A stretch of 64,000 bases of DNA from Rossellomorea sp. y25 (GTDB taxonomy: Bacteria; Bacillota; Bacilli; Bacillales; Bacillaceae_B): contig NZ_CP145886.1 of NCBI RefSeq assembly GCF_038049935.1, forward strand, positions 2,798,501 through 2,862,500, given 5' to 3'. How positions within the stretch are numbered: position 1 is the first letter of the stretch; the number at the start of each line of letters is the position of its first letter. The translations under genes and the position numbers were made by a program. The notes below the pieces were generated by a model. It was given only the letters and a program-made list of their open reading frames with translations. It was not told the origin of the DNA and did no database searches. Positions 35,331-44,307 of the stretch are shown piece after piece.

Positions 35331-35380
35331 GACAAAAAAGGCACTCACCCCAACTGATGTGGGGAGAGTGCTTTTTTATT
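35331..35380 (-). terminator. Intrinsic terminator after ypbE
   Basis: GCACTC and GAGTGC with inner CCCC/GGGG pairs, flanked by T-runs on both strands, overlapping the ypbE stop. Confidence 0.8.
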
Positions 35381-36062
35381 GGTCTAACGGAATTTCCAAT
35401 ACTTGTCCTGTCTGAATTTCATTATCTTGAATATGATTCCACTCTTTGATACGGTCAACTCCTGATTGTGAATTGTAGTATTTCATCGCAATTCGGAAGA
35501 GTGTTTCCTGAGGTTGTACCGTGTGATATACGATCTTGTACATTGGCTGTTCTTCCTTTGTTTCCTCTTTTACTTCTACTTCCGGCTTTTCCTCTACCGT
35601 TTCTTGATTAGCGGGTGGAGAAGATGGGGCTTGTTGTTCCTTACCTGCATTAGAAGAAGCAGCCTCTTTAGCCGGTTCTTGTTTATTGTCACCTGTAGAA
35701 GGCTCATCTTCTTTTTTGGGATCAGACTCTGTGTCACTCTCTTCGTTATCACTATCTGCCTGATCGTAGCGAACCTCTTCCACGTCATCCACATCTTCAG
35801 ACATGACCACCAGGGGACCATTTCTATTATCGAAATAAGAATAAATGCTGAACACAGTCAATGGCAAAAGAATAAAAAATAAGAGCAGCATACTAATCAA
35901 TGGATACTTCATTTTCAATTTGTTCTTATTCTTCTTTTTCTCTCTATGCAGCTCACTTCTGGCTGGGAGAGTCTCTCTTTTTTTGTCTGGCACTTCCGCT
36001 GGGACTCGTTCAATTTTTTGCTTTAATCTCGCTGCCTGATCTCGATATGGGTCTTTACTCAT
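35376..36062 (-). CDS. ypbE: Membrane-anchored LysM protein YpbE
   Basis: A 228-residue protein with a basic cytoplasmic N-terminus (KKKNKNKLKMKY), one membrane segment (about 53-75), a long acidic and low-complexity stalk (about 88-175, rich in Glu, Asp, Ser and Pro) and a C-terminal LysM domain (about 178-226) that would bind peptidoglycan. The start ATG overlaps the end of ypbD by 8 bases, so the two are coupled. Matches YpbE of B. subtilis in order and design; function unknown. Confidence 0.85.
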   Translation of the reverse strand: MSKDPYRDQAARLKQKIERVPAEVPDKKRETLPARSELHREKKKNKNKLKMKYPLISMLLLFFILLPLTVFSIYSYFDNRNGPLVVMSEDVDDVEEVRYDQADSDNEESDTESDPKKEDEPSTGDNKQEPAKEAASSNAGKEQQAPSSPPANQETVEEKPEVEVKEETKEEQPMYKIVYHTVQPQETLFRIAMKYYNSQSGVDRIKEWNHIQDNEIQTGQVLEIPLDQ

Positions 36063-36663
36063 GAGACATCCCTTCTTTACTCCCTTGTCTTCCTTTCTTA
36101 CGCATGTGTAAACCTAGTAAGAAATCGATAACAAAGTGCATAATGATTGTTACCAATAAATTCTCTGTTTGTTCATAAATGAAACCGATCCAAAAGCTAA
36201 GCAGGACAATATTAACAATTAAAAACCAGTGAGCCCAATACCTGAAATGAATGAGAGCAAATATAATGCTTGAAATAATTAAGCCAAAGTGAAATTGCAG
36301 TACACCTCTGAATAATATTTCTTCACTTATGCTAATGAAAAAAGCCAGTAAAGCAATTTCTCCAATACTTCTATTCGTAAATATTCGTGCATTCACCCCG
36401 CCATCATCGTAGTATCTACTCGGTAAATGCTTCATTAATATGATGTCGATGGCCACAATAATTAAGCCGCTTGTTAGTCCAATTGTAAAAATAGATGAGG
36501 ACATATAGAACTGTTTCCAAAATTCAGACCATGTATCAAATAAAAATATACCTAATCCCAAGGCAATCGTTAATAGTAAAATTTGAGTAAAATACAAATG
36601 AAATGTTAACTGCTTCTTGGTAAGCTGTTGTATGATTTCCCCTTGTTTCTGCATCGTTACCAC
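36055..36663 (-). CDS. ypbD: CPBP-family intramembrane protease (YpbD)
   Basis: A 202-residue protein with six or so membrane segments and the CPBP/ABI motifs: the glutamate pair in ISEEILFRGVLQ and histidines in FALIHFRYW and IMHFVIDFLLG. These enzymes process prenylated or other membrane proteins; the substrate is unknown here. GTG at 36661-36663 begins right after the recS stop, with AGGA inside the recS stop region; ATG at 36654 is the alternative. It lies in the ypbB-recS-ypbD-ypbE operon. Confidence 0.85.
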   Translation of the reverse strand: MVTMQKQGEIIQQLTKKQLTFHLYFTQILLLTIALGLGIFLFDTWSEFWKQFYMSSSIFTIGLTSGLIIVAIDIILMKHLPSRYYDDGGVNARIFTNRSIGEIALLAFFISISEEILFRGVLQFHFGLIISSIIFALIHFRYWAHWFLIVNIVLLSFWIGFIYEQTENLLVTIIMHFVIDFLLGLHMRKKGRQGSKEGMSHE

Positions 36664-38130
36664 TTATCCTAATAATAATTTTTCCAACCTTTTTTCCCAT
36701 GATGTTTCTATTGGGGCGACAGCGGTAAAAGGTTGACTCTTGAAATCCTTAAGAGTATAACCGCATTGATCGCAGCAGAAACTATTCTCCTTTTGAAGCA
36801 CTTCGTCGAAATAATGAAGGAGTCTCTCTCTTCTGCAAGAGCTGACCTGTATCCACTCGATCATTGAAATCAGTTTGTCCTTCTTGTATTGTAAACGATT
36901 GTTCCGTATTTGTTTCATTTTTTCTATCAATCTATCATCATTAAGTGCCTGTCCTTGAGTCAGCTCATCTGCATAATAAGTAAGAAATCGATATTGAACC
37001 TCTGACAGTTGCAACAGATCGACTATCTCTTTTGTCTGACCCTGTCTGCCTTCCTTTACATATCCTTGTATCTGTGCGTCTTCAGGTAATTCACTTTGAA
37101 TAAGCTGCAAAGGGATCGAAAGGTCTTGTTCAGAGTATAACACGACAGACACACTACCTTCTCCATCCCGTCCAGCTCTTCCGATTTCTTGTAGAAACGC
37201 TTCTATACTTGAAGAGAAATGAAAATGAATGACAAATCGGATATTTTCTTTATTTACACCCATTCCAAAGGCTGAAGTGGCACATATGATCCTTAGCTTG
37301 TTGGATAGAAATTGCTGCTGAATTAAAATCCGATCTTCCTGCTCCATCCCACCATGATAATGAGCGACACCTGTTACACCGTTCTCCCCTAGCCAAAAAG
37401 AAACGTCTTCTGCCATTCGTTTACTTGAAAAATAGATTATTCCCGGTCCATCCCATTTTGTAATGCATTCTAGAAGGGAATCCAGCTTTTCGTTATGATT
37501 CGTGACATTCTCGACAAACAAACCTATATTTTCACGATCTACTGAGTAGACTTTTTCTACTGCTTCATCCATTTGAAGCACTTCTCTAATGTCCTTCCTT
37601 ACTTCTTCAGTAGCAGTGGCCGTTAACGCCAATGTGGTTGGATTCCCAAGCTTGTCTTTAAGCTCTCCCAGCTTCAAGTAATCCGGCCTGAAATCAGGAC
37701 CCCATTGCGAAATACAATGAGCTTCATCCGTGACGAACAGGGATATATCTAATCTTTGAAGGGATGAGATGATACCGGGATTCATGACCATTTCTGGTGA
37801 TATGAAGATGAACTTGTATAGATGTAATTGCTCAAGAGCCGCTTTTCTCTCCATATAGGGTAAAAATGAATTAAGTGCGATCACCCTTTTTTCTCCCATT
37901 ATTTTCATCTGTTCCACTTGATCCTGCATTAATGACAGAAGAGGAGAAACGATTAACACTTGTCCCCTCATTAGATATCCGGGCAATTGATAGCACAGAG
38001 ACTTACCGGTTCCTGTAGGGAGCATCGCCACCGTATCTCGTCTATCCAGGACGGATTGAATGATTTCCTTCTGTCCTTTTCTAAAAGAAGAATAGCCAAA
38101 TCTCTTTTTAAGCTCTTGTTGCAACTTCAC
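36664..38130 (-). CDS. recS: RecQ-family ATP-dependent DNA helicase RecS
   Basis: A 488-residue helicase with Walker A PTGTGKS (38-44), the DEAH box [26 protein letters not shown], the Walker-like [15 protein letters not shown] and [10 protein letters not shown] motif VI, then a cysteine cluster near the C-terminus, CCDQCG. It lacks the HRDC domain of long RecQ, as does B. subtilis RecS. GTG at 38128-38130 with AGGTGA 5 bases before it was chosen; the GTG three codons upstream lies before the ribosome binding site. It overlaps ypbB by 23 bases. Confidence 0.93.
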   Translation of the reverse strand: MKLQQELKKRFGYSSFRKGQKEIIQSVLDRRDTVAMLPTGTGKSLCYQLPGYLMRGQVLIVSPLLSLMQDQVEQMKIMGEKRVIALNSFLPYMERKAALEQLHLYKFIFISPEMVMNPGIISSLQRLDISLFVTDEAHCISQWGPDFRPDYLKLGELKDKLGNPTTLALTATATEEVRKDIREVLQMDEAVEKVYSVDRENIGLFVENVTNHNEKLDSLLECITKWDGPGIIYFSSKRMAEDVSFWLGENGVTGVAHYHGGMEQEDRILIQQQFLSNKLRIICATSAFGMGVNKENIRFVIHFHFSSSIEAFLQEIGRAGRDGEGSVSVVLYSEQDLSIPLQLIQSELPEDAQIQGYVKEGRQGQTKEIVDLLQLSEVQYRFLTYYADELTQGQALNDDRLIEKMKQIRNNRLQYKKDKLISMIEWIQVSSCRRERLLHYFDEVLQKENSFCCDQCGYTLKDFKSQPFTAVAPIETSWEKRLEKLLLG

Positions 38131-39178
38131 GGTTCTCACCTGCCTTTGCGATCGCTACCCGAATTTGAAAATAAGATAAATGAGGAAGCTTTTCTTTAAT
38201 CGGTTTCAGCCTTTTGGTTTTCGCGTCTTTCATCACCATCAATACATTCTGATATTCTTCTTGAGAAATAAACGGCTCAATGGTAAATTCTTTCTGTGTT
38301 AAAATTAATTCGATCACGTGATCTTCAATGGTGTTTATTTTTAAATCACGTATACGTGAGATCTCTTCGATTGTATGCCCTTTTTGATACAACTCATATG
38401 TTTTACTTGTAGAAATTGTCAGGTTTTGCTGTTGATCACTTTTTAAGCCGATGGAATATAGTATAGGGTAAGTTGAACATTCCTTTTCTAATTCTGATAA
38501 CATACCGTGTACTAAATTAAGAAATTTAAAACGGAATTCTTCTTGATGCATATTTAATTTCTCCGAAACCTGCAGTTCTGTCCATCCATAATCCTTGTAT
38601 CCAGTTAAGCGGAAAACAAGGATGTTGGGATCCAAGGTTTGGGATAGCCTGGTTAACAGGCTGTGCAGCTCCTTATATAGAGCGGAAGATAAATTATCGA
38701 TATTAGGGTTCGCTTTTAGGCAGCCCTTCACCCAATCTTGAACATTTTTGTTGCGTTGCACAGGAAAATAGAGCGTTTCCTGCTGTTTCCCGTTCGAAAG
38801 AACTTGAACAAGGAGGCTTAATCTTTTCCAAAACAGAACCGTTTGATCACCGTAAACGAGTCCATTCATATTTGATGGAAATGAGTCACCTTGAAAATCA
38901 TTTTTGACAGAAATCATACCATCAGTGGTCACAGTCGCTTTCCCACTTTCGTCGACAATGACATACCCCACTTTCTCTAATTCCTTTACCTTCTGATTAA
39001 AGTACGCTCGTTTAAGCTTAGGTAAAGAAAGGAAAAACGGCTGCAAATAAAAGATATGGGCATCCTGGATCGACTGGGAGGATTTTTTTCCTTTTAAGAT
39101 ATGAAAAACAGAGTAAATTGAACGCTCTCCATTTATTTGCAAGAGACAATATAAAATCACATAATTAAGATAGGTCAA
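38108..39178 (-). CDS. ypbB: Helix-turn-helix domain protein YpbB
   Basis: A 356-residue protein paired with recS. The C-terminal part (about 265-350) forms a helix-turn-helix/RQC-like domain, seen in [22 protein letters not shown], followed by an effector region with [18 protein letters not shown]. The rest is of unknown fold. TTG at 39176-39178 has a perfect AAGGAG 7 bases before it; the upstream ATG at 39196 overlaps that ribosome binding site. The 23-base overlap with recS suggests that YpbB acts with the helicase, possibly supplying an RQC-like DNA-binding module. Confidence 0.82.
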   Translation of the reverse strand: MTYLNYVILYCLLQINGERSIYSVFHILKGKKSSQSIQDAHIFYLQPFFLSLPKLKRAYFNQKVKELEKVGYVIVDESGKATVTTDGMISVKNDFQGDSFPSNMNGLVYGDQTVLFWKRLSLLVQVLSNGKQQETLYFPVQRNKNVQDWVKGCLKANPNIDNLSSALYKELHSLLTRLSQTLDPNILVFRLTGYKDYGWTELQVSEKLNMHQEEFRFKFLNLVHGMLSELEKECSTYPILYSIGLKSDQQQNLTISTSKTYELYQKGHTIEEISRIRDLKINTIEDHVIELILTQKEFTIEPFISQEEYQNVLMVMKDAKTKRLKPIKEKLPHLSYFQIRVAIAKAGENREVATRA

Positions 39179-39329
39179 TTCTCTACTCCTTAACATGTAG
39201 GTTATTGTCAAATATTGTACCATGAATTTGTTGTTTAACCATGTTTTGTTTTTCATATATAGGATAAAAATAAAAAGAAACCACCTAACTATTGAAAAGT
39301 TATACAATCCTCTATAAAATAAACATTAA

Positions 39330-39650
<321 letters not shown>

Positions 39651-39658
39651 TAATCACA

Positions 39659-39692
39659 AAAGCTAAGGAGAAATTCTCCTTAGCTTTTTCTT
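39659..39692 (+). terminator. Terminator after fer
   Basis: AAAGCTAAGGAGAA and TTCTCCTTAGCTTT form a near-perfect stem followed by a T-run on the plus strand. Confidence 0.85.
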
Positions 39693-39711
39693 TTTACATT
39701 GAAAATATTAG

Positions 39712-39746
39712 AAAAACCCCTCAATTGTGATTGAGGGGTTTACGAT
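39712..39746 (-). terminator. Terminator after ribU
   Basis: AACCCCTCAA and TTGAGGGGTT form a stem followed by TTTCTAAT on the minus strand, just after the ribU stop. Confidence 0.8.
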
Positions 39747-39757
39747 TTATATTAGCT

Positions 39758-40327
39758 CTATGCCGCTTTGTTCAGGGCTACCTGTCTTGATAACCAGCCT
39801 TGAAGGCGGACAAATAGTAAGATGAAGACCGTTGTTACTAAAATTCCTTTTAAAATGTTGAATGGGACAATTCCTGTAATGATTATTTCAGCTGGAAGCT
39901 CAAAATTCATAAAGTATTTATAAGCAGGCAGGAACACAAAATAATTAAGAATCCCCATGCTAATACTCATGACCACAGTACCTGTGATGAGACCAATCAA
40001 CAGTCCTTTTTTAGATTGAAAGCGTGAATAAATATAATATGTCGGTAGAATTAAAAGTACTCCCGCCATAAAATTGGCTACATGACCAATTGGGACGCCG
40101 GTATCGCTTCCTGTCATAATGTAGTCAATTACATTTTTAAATAATTCAACTAATATCCCTGCCAGAGGACCTAATGTCACAGTTGCAATTAACGCAGGAA
40201 CGTCACTAAAATCTACCATTAAAAACTTTGGAAATGGTGGAATCGGGAAGTTAAACAACATCAACACATAGGATATGGCACTTAACATACCAACCGTTAC
40301 AAACATGCGCGTATTCATTTTTCTCAT
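39758..40327 (-). CDS. ribU: Riboflavin transporter RibU (ECF substrate-binding subunit)
   Basis: A 189-residue S component of an energy-coupling factor transporter, with six membrane segments. Conserved riboflavin-binding elements include PFPKFLMVDFSDVPALIATVTLGPLAG in the first loop and helix 3 region. ATG at 40325-40327 follows AAAGGAGAGAGG; an earlier in-frame ATG is not needed. It would pair with the EcfAT module, which is elsewhere. The FMN riboswitch and terminator upstream shut it down when FMN is plentiful. Confidence 0.94.
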   Translation of the reverse strand: MRKMNTRMFVTVGMLSAISYVLMLFNFPIPPFPKFLMVDFSDVPALIATVTLGPLAGILVELFKNVIDYIMTGSDTGVPIGHVANFMAGVLLILPTYYIYSRFQSKKGLLIGLITGTVVMSISMGILNYFVFLPAYKYFMNFELPAEIIITGIVPFNILKGILVTTVFILLFVRLQGWLSRQVALNKAA

Positions 40328-40388
40328 AAAACCTCTCTCCTTTAGGAGATTCATCTCATATCGAAGATAGCTCAAGCCAAAGGTAGCA

Positions 40389-40422
40389 TTAAAAAACCCC
40401 TAGATACGTATATCTAGGAGAA
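40389..40422 (-). terminator. Riboswitch-controlled terminator in the ribU leader
   Basis: CTCCTAGATATAC and GTATCTAGGGG form a stem followed by six T on the minus strand, between the FMN aptamer and ribU, so FMN binding should end transcription here. Confidence 0.85.
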
Positions 40423-40483
40423 TGATAAGGCATACCCGAATAAACGTCTAGCTTCCCTTTTTCTAAACGTTTTGGCATAAACC

Positions 40484-40612
40484 CTCATCTTCTCCCATCC
40501 AGACTATACTGTCGGCTTTGGAATCGCACCAAATCCTGCCCCAAAAGGCTCGCGGGCTTAGAAACAAATGTTTCATCACCGCCGGTAGGGAATTTCACCC
40601 TGCCCCGAAGAC
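40484..40612 (-). ncRNA. FMN riboswitch (RFN element)
   Basis: The minus strand carries the RFN aptamer hallmarks in order: TCTTCGGGGCAGGGTG, AAATTCCCTACCGGCGGTGA, GCCCGCGAGC, GCAGGATTTGGTGCGATTCC, AAAGCCGACAGTATAGTCTG and GGATGGGAGAAGATG, the ends pairing as helix P1. It binds FMN and controls ribU through the downstream terminator. Confidence 0.97.
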
Positions 40613-40638
40613 GAATCTTTATTTTTTTATACATTCTC

Positions 40639-40667
40639 ATTATACATAAGGATGGGGATTATGTGAA
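40639..40667 (-). promoter_or_regulatory. Sigma-A promoter of the FMN-riboswitch-ribU transcript
   Basis: TTCACA (40662-40667), 17 bases, TATAAT (40639-40644) on the minus strand, 27 bases before the aptamer begins. Confidence 0.85.
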
Positions 40668-40728
40668 GGAAAAAGTTCGAATTCGAAATAAATTTGATTA
40701 ACCTGATTCTATAAAGTTTACACATCTA

Positions 40729-41643
40729 TTATTGCAGCTTTAAAACTTGCTGCGGATAGATAGGCGTCTTAAGATCCAATCCGTTCCAAGCCACCAATTC
40801 ATTCACATCAATTCCTTGTGCGACTGAAATGGAGTATAAGGTGTCTCCTTGTTTCACTACATACCTACTCCCTGCTGATTGAGGGATGTCTAAAGACTGG
40901 TTAACCACCAAATTGGTGTCATTTAACTCATTGGCACTCTTAATATCCTCCACAGATATATTGTATTGCTGAGAAATCCCCCAGAGGGTCTCCCCTTTAT
41001 GTACGATATGACTTACCTGTTTTTCATTAGATTGAACTTCTTCTGCAGAGCTTACACCATGGGTGCTTTCAGGTGTTCCGGAAACATCCACTGCCTGAAA
41101 AGGATCTTTCTCCTGAGCAAACACAAGCTGCCCAACCTGACCTTGTCCAAATACCATATAGGGATCGATTGCATTCTCCTTATCGATCGTCCATTTCCCC
41201 CTATGAACTTCAAAATGCAAGTGGGCTCCTGTCGACCTGCCTGTGTTTCCTAAACTTCCAAGCTGTTCACCTTGACCCACCTCTTGATTTTCTTCTACAA
41301 ACCGGTTTTCAAGATGAGCATAAACGGTTTCGTATCCGTTATCGTGCCTAATAAATACTACATGGCCGTAGCTTGCAGAAAGATAGGATTTAGTGACTTT
41401 ACCTTTAGCTACTGAATAAACAGGAGAACCGATATCTCCTCCTATGTCCATACCTTTATGTGTACCTGACCTTGTCCCATACGAGTCGGTTATCACCCCT
41501 TCAACTGGAAATGTCCAGGATACCGTTTCTTCCGCGATCTCATTCGTCTCTGCTTTCGCTATCTTTCCAGTAAAGAACATAAAGCTCACACACAACGCTA
41601 ACAGAAATACGATTAATAACCTTCTAACATAATCCAAAACCAT
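40729..41643 (-). CDS. Secreted M23 endopeptidase with two LysM domains
   Basis: A 304-residue secreted peptidoglycan hydrolase. A signal peptide ends near AKAET (about 30-32). The M23 domain (about 43-160) has zinc ligands in HKGMD (His62, Asp66) and HLHFE (His141, His143), so it is probably active. Two C-terminal LysM domains (about 212-255 and 259-303) bind cell wall. ATG at 41641-41643 follows AAGGAGG. In B. subtilis this interval carries serA and not this gene. The substrate crosslink and growth phase are not determined. Confidence 0.88.
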   Translation of the reverse strand: MVLDYVRRLLIVFLLALCVSFMFFTGKIAKAETNEIAEETVSWTFPVEGVITDSYGTRSGTHKGMDIGGDIGSPVYSVAKGKVTKSYLSASYGHVVFIRHDNGYETVYAHLENRFVEENQEVGQGEQLGSLGNTGRSTGAHLHFEVHRGKWTIDKENAIDPYMVFGQGQVGQLVFAQEKDPFQAVDVSGTPESTHGVSSAEEVQSNEKQVSHIVHKGETLWGISQQYNISVEDIKSANELNDTNLVVNQSLDIPQSAGSRYVVKQGDTLYSISVAQGIDVNELVAWNGLDLKTPIYPQQVLKLQ

Positions 41644-41856
41644 GCTTGTCCTCCTTACCCATTTGACGCAATACCTTTATTTCTTCCCGACTGAAGCGAC
41701 ACTACCGCTACCTTTTCACGCATTAAACCATTCTTGCCTTCTCACCTTCATTTCATGCACTCCCCACTATATGTACATGCCCCCTTCAATATTCATAACA
41801 GAATGAGATAATTTTCCTTTGAGTAGTTTGTCTAAGTTTGAGATAAATATACACGG

Positions 41857-42222
41857 AAATGCGGAGCCGACTGATCAGGCCCGACAAGCACTTTGGGAAA
41901 ATGGCAAAAGGCGTACTTTGCCTTATGCCATTTTTCCAAAGTGACCTCGAGGGACTAGGAGGCGCAGCTAGACATCCCAAAAGCGGAGGCGGCTTGGTCA
42001 GCCCCGACAAGCATAAGATGAATTGGCCTGGAAGGCGTCCTTTGCCTTCTTGGCCAATTTAGCATATGACCTCGAGGGGCTGGCCGCCGGAGCTGGATGA
42101 CACAAATGCGGAGGCGGCTTGGTCAGAGGCGACAAGCATAAGTCGAACATGCCGAAAAGGCGTCCTTTGCCTTTTTGGCATGTTTGACTTATGACCTCGA
42201 GCCTCTAGTCGCCGGAGTTACA
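41857..42222 (+). repeat. Three diverged ~125-bp structured repeats
   Basis: Units begin at about 41857, 41979 and 42104. They share GACAAG before and GACCTCGAG after the stem with the family at 27.1 kb but differ in their arms: ATTGGCC/GGCCAAT in the second, ACATGCC/GGCATGT in the third, and a much longer CACTTTGGGAAAATGGC-type arm pairing with GCCATTTTTCCAAAGTG in the first. The block lies between rsiX and the M23 gene. Confidence 0.9.
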
Positions 42223-42227
42223 CATAA

Positions 42228-42274
42228 AAAAAGACCAGAAACGGATTACTTCCCCGCTTCCAGTCTTTCCATCA
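42228..42274 (-). terminator. Terminator after rsiX
   Basis: AAAGACTGGAA and TTTCTGGTCTTT form an imperfect stem followed by seven T on the minus strand, close to the rsiX stop. Confidence 0.7.
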
Positions 42275-42277
42275 CAT

Positions 42278-43501
42278 CTAATTTTCTAAGCTTTTCTTAT
42301 TCGGGCTGATCGGTGTCTCAATTGGTTCGTTGAACTCGAATCCATTCCAGCTTTCCTGCTTAATATTTTCAAATAAAACCCTTTCATAACCGGAGCTTTT
42401 GCTTGTCAGCAATAAACCTTCTATCATCTCCAGAGCTGTGTCCTTATCTAAGGTTTCAATATCCAATTCATTTAAGAAGTTAATGGTTAAATAGTCATCT
42501 GAATCTGAAACACTAATATTGATGTTTTTCGGAATCACACTTTGGAAAAGGTTTTTGTCGGATCTTTTCATTGCTTGAATGGACTCTTTGACATTTCCTC
42601 TGTTTATGTTATCCGGCACAAGGAAGCGTTCTCTACCATTTGGTGAATATAGAAAATATGCCGTATGAACCTCTTCTGTTAGATCGACTTTTGAGAATTC
42701 CCCGGTAGAACTGAATTGCGGAACTGACCCGTCTTGTTCTTGAAGAACCACTTCGTTTAAATCCTGATGTTGAAATGAGTAAAGTAGAGAATGATAAAAA
42801 GCGTATTCCACCGAACTACTCCCACTATACGAATGATCTGCATCCAGAGTGAAGATGACTTTGCGGTCTTCAAGGGTGAATTTTCCTTTCAGGGGAAGAA
42901 AGTCTTCCATTCCCCAGCTTCCTTCAGGTAATACACCGGCAAGTTGTTCGTGTCGGGCCAACCAGCTTTCTTCATCTTCTGCCGGGTCGTCGACTACCGA
43001 GACGGGAACAGGTACCGCTTCGGGAGAAACAAGTCCATAGGAATAGTAGTCCTTTCCTTCCAAGTCTTCTTCATATAGAGATAATCTGTCTTCTGTAAGC
43101 GGTTTAAGGCTTTTTTCAGACTCAGCCATACTTAGCTGATTATTCTCGTTTTCAGTCGTAATTTGCTCCTTGTCAGAGTCTTGAACCATTTCGGAACTTC
43201 CCTCTGATTCTTCTGCCTTTTTCACTGTTATGTCCCTGCCAGATGATTCGGATTTCATTTCAGACTTTCCCATACTATTTTCATTGAATTGATTTAATAC
43301 GGTTGGAGCAAGCATAACCATAATGAATATGGCTGCCAGCGCAGCGACTGTTGGAATTAAACGGTTTAAAGCAAAGAATCTCTTTTTGTTCTGACGCTCC
43401 ATCCTTGCGTAAATTGATTGAGGAGTTCGATCATCTTTGATTCGAGGAAGCTTTTTGACAAGGTCCTCTATATCACGATCTTTCCATTCTGACTGCTTCA
43501 A
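42278..43501 (-). CDS. rsiX: Anti-sigma-X factor RsiX
   Basis: A 407-residue membrane anti-sigma factor. The cytoplasmic N-terminal part (about 1-45) includes DLVKKLPRIKDDRTPQSIY and should bind sigma-X; a single membrane segment follows (about 45-68, LIPTVAALAAIFIMVML); then a long acidic linker and an extracellular GerMN-like domain (about 220-400). The start is TTG at 43499-43501 behind AAGGGGG. It overlaps sigX by 29 bases, so the pair is translationally coupled and the sigma factor and its inhibitor would be made together. Confidence 0.9.
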   Translation of the reverse strand: MKQSEWKDRDIEDLVKKLPRIKDDRTPQSIYARMERQNKKRFFALNRLIPTVAALAAIFIMVMLAPTVLNQFNENSMGKSEMKSESSGRDITVKKAEESEGSSEMVQDSDKEQITTENENNQLSMAESEKSLKPLTEDRLSLYEEDLEGKDYYSYGLVSPEAVPVPVSVVDDPAEDEESWLARHEQLAGVLPEGSWGMEDFLPLKGKFTLEDRKVIFTLDADHSYSGSSSVEYAFYHSLLYSFQHQDLNEVVLQEQDGSVPQFSSTGEFSKVDLTEEVHTAYFLYSPNGRERFLVPDNINRGNVKESIQAMKRSDKNLFQSVIPKNINISVSDSDDYLTINFLNELDIETLDKDTALEMIEGLLLTSKSSGYERVLFENIKQESWNGFEFNEPIETPISPNKKSLEN

Positions 43502-44027
43502 TGTCTCTTTCCCCCTTTTGTAGCCGTTGATTCATTTCAATTCTTAACCATTTGATGGCTCTATGCTGGGTCGTTTTCACTTTACTTTCAGTCCAGCCTA
43601 AAACTTCAGATGTTTCAGCGATTGAAAGTTCTTGTAAATATCGCATAATAATCACCATTCGATAATCCGTCGAACATTGTTTTAAGCACTCGTACAATAC
43701 TTTAATTTCTTCCTTCGCAACGGCAATTTCTTCCGGGAGTGCCACGTCGTCTGTCACATCGTTTCGGCTCCAATCGAATTTATCCAATATTCGATTCTTC
43801 CAATTCTTTTGTTTTCTAAAATGATCAATGGCTACATTTTTTGCAATCGAAAAAAGCCATGTTCTTTCTGAGCTTTTGCCTTCAAAACGCTCATGAGATT
43901 TAAGCACCCGGATATATACTTCCTGCACCAGGTCTTCAGCCTGCTGCTTATTCTGTACCATATATATTAGAAATTGAAATACATCTTGATGATAATCAGA
44001 GTATAATTTCTCAAAAACGGAGTCCAC
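43473..44027 (-). CDS. sigX: ECF RNA polymerase sigma factor SigX
   Basis: A 184-residue ECF sigma factor with region 2 (about 10-75; FQFLIYMVQNKQQAEDLVQEVYIRV; TWLFSIAKNVAIDHFRKQ) and region 4 (about 120-170; YLQELSIAETSEVLGWTESKVKTTQHRAIKWLR). SigX controls cell-envelope charge modification genes in B. subtilis. GTG at 44025-44027 follows GGGGAGGGG. A promoter of the SigX type lies upstream, fitting autoregulation. The resE-sigX-rsiX order is the B. subtilis one. Confidence 0.94.
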   Translation of the reverse strand: MDSVFEKLYSDYHQDVFQFLIYMVQNKQQAEDLVQEVYIRVLKSHERFEGKSSERTWLFSIAKNVAIDHFRKQKNWKNRILDKFDWSRNDVTDDVALPEEIAVAKEEIKVLYECLKQCSTDYRMVIIMRYLQELSIAETSEVLGWTESKVKTTQHRAIKWLRIEMNQRLQKGERDIEAVRMERS

Positions 44028-44053
44028 TTGTTCCCCTCCCCGTCAATTTATTA

Positions 44054-44079
44054 GTCGTTTTTTATGTGAAAAAGTTACA
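44054..44079 (-). promoter_or_regulatory. Autoregulatory SigX-type promoter
   Basis: On the minus strand TGTAAC (44074-44079), 16 bases, CGAC (44054-44057) matches the ECF sigma-X/W type consensus (TGTAAC, about 16-17, CGAC). It is 26 bases before the sigX start. Confidence 0.8.
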
Positions 44080-44140
44080 CACTATCAATATAGTATTTAA
44101 CCGGTAAAAAGGAAAGACTTTATTCACAAGATTCTCTACA

Positions 44141-44179
44141 AATAAAAAGCCAACAGGGTGCTTTTCCCCCTGTTGACTT
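44141..44179 (-). terminator. Terminator after resE
   Basis: AAGTCAACAGGG and CCCTGTTGGCTT form a stem followed by TTTTATTTG on the minus strand, about 130 bases beyond the resE stop. Confidence 0.75.
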
Positions 44180-44307
44180 CTCCAGTTATTCCTATTTATT
44201 TTTATCACTTTTTCAACAACGTTTTCTACGAGCAGCCAAAAAATAAAGAATGTTTCCCATGTAACAAGAAAAATCGTCAAGTTTCTATGGATACCATCGA
44301 TTCTTGG

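Noticed and set aside
44062..44280. 72-codon minus-strand frame between resE and sigX
   Set aside because: It spans the resE terminator and the sigX promoter and has no ribosome binding site.
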